The notes below the pieces were generated by a model. The model was not told the DNA's origin, did no database searches, and was given only the letters and a program-made list of their open reading frames with translations. A DNA stretch of 16,988 nt from an uncultured Lachnospiraceae bacterium (GTDB taxonomy: Bacteria; Bacillota; Clostridia; Lachnospirales; Lachnospiraceae). Shown here piece by piece: positions 1 to 7,084 of the stretch. Position 1 is the stretch's first letter. The number at the start of each line of letters is the position of its first letter. A program made the position numbers and the translations under genes. The stretch spans positions 1-16,988 of the forward strand of contig CACZOG010000110.1 in the NCBI GenBank assembly GCA_902782715.1. The letters run 5' to 3'.

Positions 1-1
1 G

Positions 2-217
2 ACGGGACTTAACAGTGCAAAAGGAATGATAAGATCTCTTCTTGCGAAAAGATTAAACATGCGCAATACTCCCGAGATCACTTTCATCCTTGATGAATCC
101 ATCGAAAAGGGCATCGAGATGATGAAGTTTATCGACGAAGTAAACGCTCCGCTTCATGAGAAAGAAAGACTTGAAGCAGAGGCAGAGGGCGAAGAGTCCG
201 AAGACGAAGAAGTTTAA
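2..217 (+). CDS. rbfA: 30S ribosome-binding factor RbfA, C-terminal part (5' truncated by window)
   Basis: The reading frame is open from the window edge and ends at the TAA at 215-217, so only about 71 C-terminal residues are visible. They match the end of RbfA, the cold-shock and 16S maturation factor that binds the 30S subunit near helix 1. The diagnostic block is a basic stretch (AKGMIRSLLAKRLNMR) followed by TPEITFILDESIEKG, which corresponds to the family's conserved R-x-x-P-E-(I/L)-x-F-x-x-D-x-S-x-x-x-G signature. The protein ends in a very acidic tail rich in Glu and Asp, which is common in low-GC Gram-positive RbfA. An internal ATG at 26 is not a start, because the homology continues upstream of it. 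The gene lies 48 bases upstream of nrnA with no terminator between, so the two are probably co-transcribed at the end of a nusA-infB type operon that lies outside the window. Confidence 0.88.
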   Translation, partial: TGLNSAKGMIRSLLAKRLNMRNTPEITFILDESIEKGIEMMKFIDEVNAPLHEKERLEAEAEGEESEDEEV

Positions 218-265
218 TTCTTTTAGAACAGAGAGAATAAAAAATTTAAAAGAGTGTGAAGGGTT

Positions 266-1216
266 ATGGATATTATCAGAGAATTATCTAACAGTAAAAA
301 GATAGCTGTTTCGGGACATATAAGTCCCGACGGAGATTCTATTGGTTCCTGTATTGCCATGACCCTTTTTTTGCGCAAGGCATTCGAGGGAACCGATAAG
401 GATATAAGACTTTTCTTAGAGGAAGCTCCGGACTGTTTTAAGGGCATAAAAGGAGTGGAAACTATAGATTCCACATTCGACGGAATGCAGCCTGACGCAT
501 ATATTCTGATCGATACAGAGCCCGACAGAATGGGAGCGGGAGAGAAGTTATATAAGAAAGCGGCTCTTACGATCAATATCGATCATCATATTACAAATTC
601 CGAGGGAAGCGGGGATATAAACGTTATAGACCCCAAAGCTTCTTCGGCCGCTGAACTCGTATACGGTTTAATGGATGAGAAGTATCTTGATGAGACAATA
701 GCATCCTGGATCTATCTTGGGATCGTTCACGATACCGGAGTATTTAAATATCCTTCGACATCTCCGAAGACCATGCAGATCGTAGCGAGGCTTATGGAAG
801 AAGGCATTAACTGCCAGTATCTTATCGACACGACATATTACGAGAAGACCTACATGCAGAACATCACATGTGCGAGGATTGTGCTTAATTCGAAACTCTA
901 CATGGACGGCAAAGTGATCGTGGGAAGCATTACCCAGAAGGAAATGACGGAACACGGCATTAAGAAGAACGATTTCGAAGGCGTAATCAATCAGTTAAGG
1001 ATCACAACCGGTGTCGAAGTTGCGGTATTCATGTATCCCATGAACGACGTGACAATGAAAGTAAGCTTAAGATCCAAGGAAAAAGTGGATGTTGCGCTCC
1101 TTGCGGGAGAATTCGGCGGCGGCGGACATATAAGGGCAGCAGGCTTCTATCATAAGGGCAGTGAAGAGGATATAACCAAAGCACTGCTGGAGTTATTAGA
1201 GAAAGAAGATTTATAA
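266..1216 (+). CDS. nrnA: DHH/DHHA1 phosphoesterase, NrnA-type oligoribonuclease / pAp phosphatase
   Basis: This 316-residue cytoplasmic protein has the full set of DHH-family metal-binding motifs: H18, D22 and D24 in the N-terminal block GHISPDGDSIGS, D83 in LIDTEPD, the DHH triad at 106-108, D156 in VHDTG, and the DHHA1 glycine-rich loop GGGGH at 284-288 followed by AAG. Length and spacing fit NrnA, which degrades 2-5 nt RNAs and, in many species, dephosphorylates 3'-phosphoadenosine 5'-phosphate or hydrolyses linear dinucleotides such as pApA and pGpG. Which substrate dominates here cannot be read from sequence. The ATG at 266 is chosen because the in-frame GTG at 254 is followed at once by a stop. 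The SD-like AAGGG at 259-263 is unusually close to the ATG. The rbfA-nrnA order is typical of Clostridia; truB, often next, is missing here. Confidence 0.9.
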   Translation: MDIIRELSNSKKIAVSGHISPDGDSIGSCIAMTLFLRKAFEGTDKDIRLFLEEAPDCFKGIKGVETIDSTFDGMQPDAYILIDTEPDRMGAGEKLYKKAALTINIDHHITNSEGSGDINVIDPKASSAAELVYGLMDEKYLDETIASWIYLGIVHDTGVFKYPSTSPKTMQIVARLMEEGINCQYLIDTTYYEKTYMQNITCARIVLNSKLYMDGKVIVGSITQKEMTEHGIKKNDFEGVINQLRITTGVEVAVFMYPMNDVTMKVSLRSKEKVDVALLAGEFGGGGHIRAAGFYHKGSEEDITKALLELLEKEDL

Positions 1217-1218
1217 AT

Positions 1219-1264
1219 ACACCTCATCCGGCACTTCGTGCCACCTTCTCCTCAAGGAGAAGGC
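1219..1264 (+). repeat. Double-hairpin palindromic intergenic element (REP/MITE-like)
   Basis: This short element fills almost the whole nrnA-ribF gap. It starts ACACCTCATCCG and contains two adjacent perfect inverted repeats. The first is GGCAC/GTGCC (1230-1234 and 1238-1242) around TTC. The second is CCTTCTCCT/AGGAGAAGG (1244-1252 and 1255-1263) around CA. From memory, similar 'CCTCATCCG, variable hairpin, CCTTCTCC-CA-GGAGAAGG' units are dispersed in many copies in genomes of Lachnospiraceae and Oscillospiraceae. I cannot show other copies within this window. Its 3' arm contains AAGGAG and probably serves as the SD for ribF. Confidence 0.65.
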
Positions 1265-1276
1265 TATAAGACAGAC

Positions 1277-2206
1277 ATGGAAATATATAAAGAAATACCG
1301 AAACTGAAAAATAAAACATGCGTAAGTATCGGAAAGTTCGACGGAGTTCATTTAGGCCATGAGACTCTTTTGGAGGAGCTCGTTTTATCCGCAGAACTTC
1401 GTGAGAACGAATCGGTCGTATTTACTTTTACGCCAGATCCCGAAGACTTCTTTTCGGGAAAGGAACTTCTGCATCTTAATACGAGAGGCGAGATAATCTC
1501 CCAGATGGATGAGATCGGAGTTGACATTCTCGTTAATGCACCTTTTGACAAGGCATTCGCCGATATGGAACCGAAAGATTTCGTTAAGAACATCCTTGTT
1601 AACAGACTTAAGGCTGCATGCATTGTCTGCGGGAGCGATGTTTCTTTCGGTAAAGGCGGAAAGGGCGATGCGAAGCTTTTAAAAGATCTTTCCAAAGAAC
1701 TCGGTTTTGAAGTTGAGATAGTTGAAAAGGTTACATATAAGGATGAGCCTATTTCTTCATCAAGGATCAAAGAAGCACTTGAATCGGGCAATATGGAAGA
1801 TGCATCCGAGATGCTCGGATATGATTATTATCACTACGGACCTATCGTAAAAGGTCAGGGATTAGGACACCGGTTTAATATTCCAACGGTTAACATAAAT
1901 CCGGTCAAAGGAAGGATCATTCCGAAGCACGGAGTGTATTTTACCGTTGTAGAAGTTGATGAAAAAGAAGAGTATCATGCAGTGACCAATGTCGGAGTAA
2001 GACCTACCGTATCCGACGAAAACAGCGTAAACATCGAGAGTCACCTTATCGACTGTCCCATGGATACCGATTTTTACGGTAAAAGAATGAGGGTTTATTT
2101 CTTAAAATATTCCCGTACGGAAAAGAAATTTGAATCAACTTCCCACTTGTTTAAACAAATCGAAAATGATATAACAGAAGCGAAGGCATTTTTTGCGAAA
2201 GCTTAG
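1277..2206 (+). CDS. ribF: Bifunctional riboflavin kinase / FMN adenylyltransferase (FAD synthase)
   Basis: This enzyme makes FMN from riboflavin and then FAD from FMN. With the ATG at 1277 it has 309 residues, the usual RibF length. The N-terminal adenylyltransferase half carries the nucleotidyltransferase motif GKFDGVHLGH (19-28) and the later ISSSRI motif (159-164, the equivalent of ISSTxxR/I). The C-terminal flavokinase half begins near residue 182 with a GPIVKGQGLGHRFNIPTVN block, including the family's P-T-x-N at 203-206, followed by GVYFTVV, TNVGVRPT and a terminal helix. An in-frame GTG at 1238 would add 13 residues (MPPSPQGEG and onward) encoded entirely by the palindromic repeat, so it is rejected as the start. 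The likely SD, AAGGAGAAGG at 1254-1263, is in that repeat and sits rather far (13 bases) from the ATG. The downstream gene's SD overlaps this stop codon, which suggests translational coupling. Confidence 0.93.
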   Translation: MEIYKEIPKLKNKTCVSIGKFDGVHLGHETLLEELVLSAELRENESVVFTFTPDPEDFFSGKELLHLNTRGEIISQMDEIGVDILVNAPFDKAFADMEPKDFVKNILVNRLKAACIVCGSDVSFGKGGKGDAKLLKDLSKELGFEVEIVEKVTYKDEPISSSRIKEALESGNMEDASEMLGYDYYHYGPIVKGQGLGHRFNIPTVNINPVKGRIIPKHGVYFTVVEVDEKEEYHAVTNVGVRPTVSDENSVNIESHLIDCPMDTDFYGKRMRVYFLKYSRTEKKFESTSHLFKQIENDITEAKAFFAKA

Positions 2207-2215
2207 GAGGATGAA

Positions 2216-3856
2216 ATGACCTTAGCCGATATTCTTACATTATGCGGCGGACTCGGTTTGTTCCTTTTCGGAATGAAACACATGAGCGAGTCAATTGAAA
2301 AGGCAGCGGGTGCCAAACTAAGAAAGATCCTTGAGATTTTTACGACTAACAAGTTCGCAGGTCTCGGGGTTGGTATGATATTCACTGCGATAGTACAGTC
2401 ATCAAGTGCCTGTACGGTCATGGTCGTTTCTTTCGTTAACTCCGGTCTTATAAATCTTTATCAGGCTGCAGGAATCATCATGGGTGCCAATATCGGTACC
2501 ACGATCACATCACAGTTAATTTCATTTAAATTGAGCGATTACGCTCCGATATTCTTACTTATCGGTGCGATTCTTATAATGTTCTTTAAGAAGCCCTGGG
2601 TTAACCGTATCGGACAGATCGTTGTTGCATTCGGTACGCTTTTCCTTGGAATTGCTCTGATGAGCCAGGCAATGGGCGGTTTTAAAGAATCCGAAGCTGT
2701 TATCAATCTTTTCTCATCACTTTCGAATCCTTTCCTTGCGGTTCTTTTGGGATTCATAATAACAAGTGTCGTTCAGAGTTCTTCGGTTACCGTCTCGATC
2801 GTGCTCTTACTTGCACAACAGGGACTCTTAAGTAACTTCAGCATAGTCATATTCATAATCTTGGGCTGTAACATGGGTGCATGCGTATCCGCATTCCTTG
2901 CTTCTTTATCAGGTATGAAGGATGCGAAACGTGCGGCTATGATCCACTTCTTATTCAACCTTGTCGGAACCATAATCGTATTCATCATCATGATCTTCCT
3001 TGGCAATTACATTGTCGACGGAATCATGGCATTCTCTAAAGGCGATTACGGCCGTTTCGTTGCTAACAGCCATACGATCATCAAGATCGTACAGGTTATC
3101 CTTATATTCCCGTTCTCGAATCTCCTGGTTAAGGCAACTTACCTTGTTATACCCGGTAAGGACGAGAAGGTCGGATACAACGACGAGTTCAAGCTTCAGT
3201 TCATCGGAAACAAAGTCGTATTCAACCCCGCAACCGCTGTTGTCGAGGTTACCAACGAGATCGAACGTATGGCGAACCTTGCTCTCGATAACTTAAACAG
3301 AGCAATGAACTCACTTGTAACACTGGATTCTGAAGAGATCGAAAAGGTTGCCGAAGTTGAGAAGAACATCAACTTCCTTAACAAGACTATAACTGACTAT
3401 CTCGTAAAACTTACGCAGAGCAACATCCCCATCGAAGACTTGCAGAACATCGGTGCATACTTCCATGTGGTTAACGATATCGAACGTATCGGCGATCATG
3501 CGACAAATATTGCCGAGACCGCCCAGATGAGAAAAGAGAACAATATCGAATTCTCGAAGGATGCTTTCAACGAAATGGCACAGATGATGGATGCCATCAA
3601 CTTAAACCTTCAGTACGCTATCGAGATGTTCTCGTCGGGCAAGATGGAACACATCGAGCAGGTAAAGGATACAGAGGATAAGATCGACAACATGGAAAGA
3701 GATTTCCAGCAGGCTCACGTTGCAAGACTTACAAACAACGAATGTACAGCCGAAGCCGGAATGCTTTACTCGGATATCCTTTCAGGACTTGAAAGAGTCG
3801 GAGACCATGCTACGAACATCGCTTTCTCCGTATTAAAGAACAAAGAAGCTGTATAA
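2216..3856 (+). CDS. Na+/phosphate cotransporter family protein with C-terminal PhoU-like domain
   Basis: This is a 546-residue inner-membrane protein of the Na/Pi-cotransporter (SLC34-like, NptA/YjbB) family. The N-terminal about 320 residues contain two inverted Na_Pi_cotrans repeats, each with the hallmark QSSS: 61-64 (TAIVQSSSACTV) and 187-190 (SVVQSSSVTV). Each is followed by a hydrophobic helix, and GANIGTT at 90-96 completes the first repeat. Residues about 335-546 are soluble and helical with the paired ExxxRIGDHATNIAE and GLERVGDHATNIAF signatures of PhoU-like bundles, which act as regulatory or metal-binding tails in this family. The expected role is sodium-coupled phosphate movement, but the direction (uptake or efflux) is not resolved by sequence. 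The start at 2216 has a perfect AGGAGG at 2205-2210 overlapping the ribF stop; an ATG at 2211 is out of frame. A strong terminator follows. Its linkage to ribF is unusual, since rpsO and pnp are more typical neighbours. Confidence 0.9.
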   Translation: MTLADILTLCGGLGLFLFGMKHMSESIEKAAGAKLRKILEIFTTNKFAGLGVGMIFTAIVQSSSACTVMVVSFVNSGLINLYQAAGIIMGANIGTTITSQLISFKLSDYAPIFLLIGAILIMFFKKPWVNRIGQIVVAFGTLFLGIALMSQAMGGFKESEAVINLFSSLSNPFLAVLLGFIITSVVQSSSVTVSIVLLLAQQGLLSNFSIVIFIILGCNMGACVSAFLASLSGMKDAKRAAMIHFLFNLVGTIIVFIIMIFLGNYIVDGIMAFSKGDYGRFVANSHTIIKIVQVILIFPFSNLLVKATYLVIPGKDEKVGYNDEFKLQFIGNKVVFNPATAVVEVTNEIERMANLALDNLNRAMNSLVTLDSEEIEKVAEVEKNINFLNKTITDYLVKLTQSNIPIEDLQNIGAYFHVVNDIERIGDHATNIAETAQMRKENNIEFSKDAFNEMAQMMDAINLNLQYAIEMFSSGKMEHIEQVKDTEDKIDNMERDFQQAHVARLTNNECTAEAGMLYSDILSGLERVGDHATNIAFSVLKNKEAV

Positions 3857-3874
3857 ATTTAAAAAGACATACAC

Positions 3875-3906
3875 AAAAAACAATCCTTCGGGGTTGTTTT
3901 TTGATT
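3875..3906 (+). terminator. Rho-independent terminator of the rbfA-nrnA-ribF-Na/Pi operon
   Basis: A 12-bp stem with one mismatch (AAAAAACAATCC at 3875-3886 against GGGTTGTTTTTT at 3891-3902) closes a TTCG tetraloop with the stabilising C(UUCG)G context, and runs into T-rich sequence. It lies 18 bases after the transporter stop codon. The A-rich 5' arm would also allow weak termination from the opposite strand. Confidence 0.88.
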
Positions 3907-3920
3907 TTATAAAATATTTG

Positions 3921-3949
3921 TGGAAATATGACATAAAGTGGATTATAAT
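3921..3949 (+). promoter_or_regulatory. relA: Putative sigma-A promoter for the relA operon
   Basis: A perfect TATAAT at 3944-3949 lies after the preceding operon's terminator and before relA. The -35 region is weak: TGGAAA at 3921-3926 gives 17-bp spacing, and TTGTGG at 3918-3923 is a better match but has 20-bp spacing. Transcription from here would give a leader of about 105 nt before relA, containing the inverted repeat at 4005-4024. Confidence 0.45.
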
Positions 3950-4004
3950 ATTGTGTAAATTTATTTGAAGAAGTAAAAGTGCAGTTTTTCCATATAAAAA
4001 GCGT

Positions 4005-4024
4005 ACTTCAGAGCGTTCTGAAGT
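4005..4024. promoter_or_regulatory. Perfect 8-bp inverted repeat in the relA leader
   Basis: ACTTCAGA (4005-4012), GCGT, TCTGAAGT (4017-4024) form a perfect palindrome about 39 bases upstream of the relA start and downstream of the putative promoter. There is no T-tract after it, so it is not an intrinsic terminator. It could be an RNA hairpin in the leader or a dimeric repressor site. Which one cannot be decided from a single copy. Confidence 0.5.
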
Positions 4025-4062
4025 GATGAGCATATTTAAGCTTCCGGAAAGGAGGGGTATGT

Positions 4063-6384
4063 ATGTCGGGTAAGATCAAAAACGAAAATATCGAAAACAA
4101 AGAAGATCTCGTCCAGAACGATTTTATAATCGATTACGGCAAGATCGAAGATATCGGCGCAAATATTGAGCCTGCAGTACTTTATCAGGACCTGATCAAG
4201 AGAATCAGGGATTACCACCCTTCGGAAGATTTCAGCTCTATCAGAGCGGCTTATGAGCTTGCGTATTCTGCTCATGAGGACCAGTTCAGAAAGAACGGCG
4301 AGCCTTACATTATCCATCCTCTTTATGTTGCGATCATCCTTGCTGATCTCCAGATGGATAAAGAGACTATCATTGCCGGCATTTTACACGACGTAGTTGA
4401 AGACACGGTTCTTACCGTTGAAGATATAGAAGCCAAATTCGGCTCGGATGTTGCAAAGCTTGTTGCTGGCGTAACAAAGGTCACCAAAGACTTTAAGTAT
4501 TCGTCCAAAGAAGAGGAACAGGCCGTTAACTTACGTAACATGTTCCTTGTGATGGCACAGGATATCCGTGTTATCATCATCAAGCTTGCCGACAGACTTC
4601 ATAACATGAGAACTCTTGAGCATATGCCTCCAAACAAGCAGTACGAGAAGGCTAAAGAGACGATGGAGATCTATGCTCCGTTCGCTCAGAGACTCGGTAT
4701 CGGTAAGATCAAAGTCGAACTCGAAGATCTTTCTTTTAAATATCTCGAGCCCGAAGCTTATCAGAACCTCGTCGATCAGATGGTATTCACACAGGAAGAA
4801 CGTGAGGAATACATTGCAAGCATCGTCAGAAAAGTTAAGCGTATCATGGAAGACGCCGACATTCATGCGAGAGTCGACGGCCGTGTAAAGCACCTTTTCT
4901 CCATCTACAGAAAGATGAAGAATCAGGGCAAGACGCTCGATCAGATATACGATCTTTTCGCGGTAAGAATCATCGTGGAAGACGAAGAAGAACTCTATAC
5001 GGTACTCGGTTACGTTCATAAGAACTTCAAGCCGATGAACAACCGTTTCAAGGATTATGTTGCCAACCCCAAGGAGAACGGCTACAAATCCATCCATACA
5101 ACAGTATTTGACACAACCGATGCGAAAGCACCCTTCGAGATTCAGATCCGTACCCGTGAGATGCACAAAGAGGCTGAATACGGTATCGCTTCGCACTGGA
5201 AATACAAAGAAGAATCGGACGGTAAGAAAGTTTCCGCAAAAGAGGTCGAAAAGAGCGACTGGCTTCGAAGCCTTACAGAGTGTCTCGAGGAAGAGGATAA
5301 CGAGAAATTCTTATCCCTTATTCACGACGACCTTGATATCTTTACCGAGAATATTTACTGTTCGTCACCCAAAGGAAGAACTATTGAACTTCCCAGCGGT
5401 TCCACGCCCATTGACTTCGCTTATGCGATCCATACGGATGTCGGAAACAAGATGGTCGGAGCCATGGTCAATAATGTCCATGTGGGCAATGACTATGTGC
5501 TTAAAAACGGTGATATCGTTGAGATCTTAACCAGTAACAATTCAAACGGTCCTTCACGTGACTGGCTTAAAAAGGTTCGTTCCACGCAGGCCAAGAACAA
5601 GATCAACCAGTGGTTCAAACGTCAGCAGAAAGACGAGAACATCGTAAAAGGCCGTGAAAAAGTTCAGGAATACTGCAGAGTCAACAATATCAATTTAACA
5701 GATATACTTACGGATGATTACAAGAGAAGACTTCTTGACAATTATTCGTTTAAGGACTGGGATGCTCTTCTTGCGGCTATCGGTCACGGAGGAATCAAGG
5801 AAGGTCAGGCAATAAACAGACTTATTGCCATGTACGACAGAGATCATCCCAAGATCATCTCCAACGAAGAAGTTCTCGAATCATTTAAGAACAATTCAAT
5901 CAAATTCGAGAAGCCCAATAAGAACGGTATTGTCGTAAACGGAACACACGATGTCGAAGTAAGATTCGGCAAATGCTGTAACCCGATCCCGGGTGATGAG
6001 ATCGTCGGATTCATCACAAGAGGCAGGGGCGTTACGATCCACAGAAAAGACTGTATCAATATGAGTCCGAACCTTCTTTCCGATGAAGACAAGCAGAGGA
6101 TCATCGTTGCGGACTGGCAGGAAGAAGCACTTGAGGGCATACTCGATAATTACCTTGCGGAGATCACGATCTTTGCAAACGAGCGTACGGGACTTCTTTA
6201 CGACGTTACAAAAGTATTTACCGAAGCAGATACTCTTATCAACATGCTTCATACGAATATCTCGAAAAAGGGCGTTGCCACCATGAGACTTTCCTTCAAG
6301 ATAAGAAGCAAGGAAGATCTGGACAAGATCTGCGCCAAACTGTCGATGATCGAAAGCGTCATCGAAGTCGAGAGAACAAAATAA
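4063..6384 (+). CDS. relA: Bifunctional (p)ppGpp synthetase/hydrolase, long Rel/RelA-SpoT homolog
   Basis: This is the stringent-response enzyme, making (p)ppGpp from ATP and GDP/GTP and hydrolysing it again. It is a long RSH of 773 residues. The hydrolase (HD) domain at about 55-205 keeps H71, H85, the HD pair 109-110 and the E113/D114 dyad (HDVVEDT), so hydrolysis should be active. The synthetase domain at about 255-385 keeps GRVKHLFSIYRKM and the RFKD motif (328-331), which marks bifunctional enzymes as opposed to E. coli-type RelA. The regulatory half follows: TGS from about 426 (ENIYCSSPKG), a helical region, a Cys-containing CCNPIPGDEIVGF block near 638 and a C-terminal ACT domain from about 695. 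The N-terminal about 40 residues are an acidic extension. The start at 4063 has GGAGGGG at 4051-4057; an overlapping ATG at 4059 is out of frame. The mbl-fold gene follows after 18 bases, so this is probably the first gene of a four-gene operon. Confidence 0.96.
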   Translation: MSGKIKNENIENKEDLVQNDFIIDYGKIEDIGANIEPAVLYQDLIKRIRDYHPSEDFSSIRAAYELAYSAHEDQFRKNGEPYIIHPLYVAIILADLQMDKETIIAGILHDVVEDTVLTVEDIEAKFGSDVAKLVAGVTKVTKDFKYSSKEEEQAVNLRNMFLVMAQDIRVIIIKLADRLHNMRTLEHMPPNKQYEKAKETMEIYAPFAQRLGIGKIKVELEDLSFKYLEPEAYQNLVDQMVFTQEEREEYIASIVRKVKRIMEDADIHARVDGRVKHLFSIYRKMKNQGKTLDQIYDLFAVRIIVEDEEELYTVLGYVHKNFKPMNNRFKDYVANPKENGYKSIHTTVFDTTDAKAPFEIQIRTREMHKEAEYGIASHWKYKEESDGKKVSAKEVEKSDWLRSLTECLEEEDNEKFLSLIHDDLDIFTENIYCSSPKGRTIELPSGSTPIDFAYAIHTDVGNKMVGAMVNNVHVGNDYVLKNGDIVEILTSNNSNGPSRDWLKKVRSTQAKNKINQWFKRQQKDENIVKGREKVQEYCRVNNINLTDILTDDYKRRLLDNYSFKDWDALLAAIGHGGIKEGQAINRLIAMYDRDHPKIISNEEVLESFKNNSIKFEKPNKNGIVVNGTHDVEVRFGKCCNPIPGDEIVGFITRGRGVTIHRKDCINMSPNLLSDEDKQRIIVADWQEEALEGILDNYLAEITIFANERTGLLYDVTKVFTEADTLINMLHTNISKKGVATMRLSFKIRSKEDLDKICAKLSMIESVIEVERTK

Positions 6385-6402
6385 ACTTATAAAGGAAAAA
6401 CT

Positions 6403-7035
6403 ATGTCTGAAATAAAAGTCGGATGTCTCACACTCGGTCTTTTGGAGAACAATACTTATTTCCTTCACAGAGAGGGCGAGTACGATTGCATTCTGATAGA
6501 CCCGGCCGCAAACGGCGACCATATTGTGACGAGACTCAGAGAAAAAGGTCTTGAGATCAAAGCAATCTTCTTAACACATGCACATTTCGATCATATGATG
6601 GGAATGGACGGAGTCAAGCTTGTGTGCGATGCCCCCGTATACGGTGGCAAAAAAGATGCTGAGGCTTTTGCCGATCCTGCGCTTAATGAGTGCGGAATGA
6701 TAAATAAAAACATATCCGTTAAGCTTGATCATGAAGTAAGCGAAGGTGATGAGATAACTGTCGGAAGCATGAAATGCAAGGTCATGGAAACTCCCGGTCA
6801 TACGAAGGGCGGAGTATGCTATTATTTCGAGGATGACGGGATCATTTTCACCGGAGATACGCTTTTCTTCGAATCGGTAGGAAGAACGGATTTTGAGGGC
6901 GGCTCCGCGGCAGATCTTAAAGCGTCGCTTGAAAGACTTCTTAAGCTTCCGGATGAAACAAAGGTTTATCCGGGACATCATGATTTCACAACCATCGGTC
7001 ATGAAAAAGAATACAATCCCTATGCTTATTTCTAA
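6403..7035 (+). CDS. MBL-fold metallohydrolase, glyoxalase II-like (YqgX/YcbL type)
   Basis: This is a 210-residue cytoplasmic metallo-beta-lactamase-fold enzyme with all the binuclear metal ligands of the glyoxalase II group: H59-x-H61-x-D63-H64 (THAHFDH), H133 (TPGHTKGG), D152 (FTGDTLF) and H192 (YPGHHDFT). The small size and the lack of a C-terminal helical domain fit the YqgX/YcbL subgroup instead of classical GloB. The substrate is unknown; thioester hydrolysis is the usual guess. The SD AAAGGA at 6391-6396 lies 6 bases before the ATG. It sits between relA and hisS, a position this family often occupies in Clostridia, where dtd may also be present but is absent here. It is probably co-transcribed with relA, because the gap is 18 bases with no terminator. 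Confidence 0.88.
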   Translation: MSEIKVGCLTLGLLENNTYFLHREGEYDCILIDPAANGDHIVTRLREKGLEIKAIFLTHAHFDHMMGMDGVKLVCDAPVYGGKKDAEAFADPALNECGMINKNISVKLDHEVSEGDEITVGSMKCKVMETPGHTKGGVCYYFEDDGIIFTGDTLFFESVGRTDFEGGSAADLKASLERLLKLPDETKVYPGHHDFTTIGHEKEYNPYAYF

Positions 7036-7084
7036 GCAATAGATTTACATAATCGGTTTACATAAAAATACACAGGAGATAAAA

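Noticed and set aside
1238..1276. GTG-initiated N-terminal extension of ribF
   Set aside because: It adds 13 residues encoded wholly by the palindromic repeat, has no SD, and RibF homology begins after the ATG at 1277.
4531..5196. Minus-strand open frame of 221 codons opposite relA
   Set aside because: It lies entirely antisense to well-conserved RSH domains, has no recognisable motif, and fits a codon-bias shadow.
5896..6522. Minus-strand open frame of 208 codons across the relA-MBL junction
   Set aside because: It is antisense to two conserved genes, has no SD and no family resemblance.
7044..7065. Direct repeat TTTACATAA (7044-7052 and 7057-7065) upstream of hisS
   Set aside because: Two 9-base AT-rich copies 13 bases apart are easily chance; there is no palindromy, T-box features or -10 match that would make it a regulatory site.
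7036..7084. T-box riboswitch for hisS
   Set aside because: The 49-base gap is far too short for a T-box and shows no T-box sequence or terminator.
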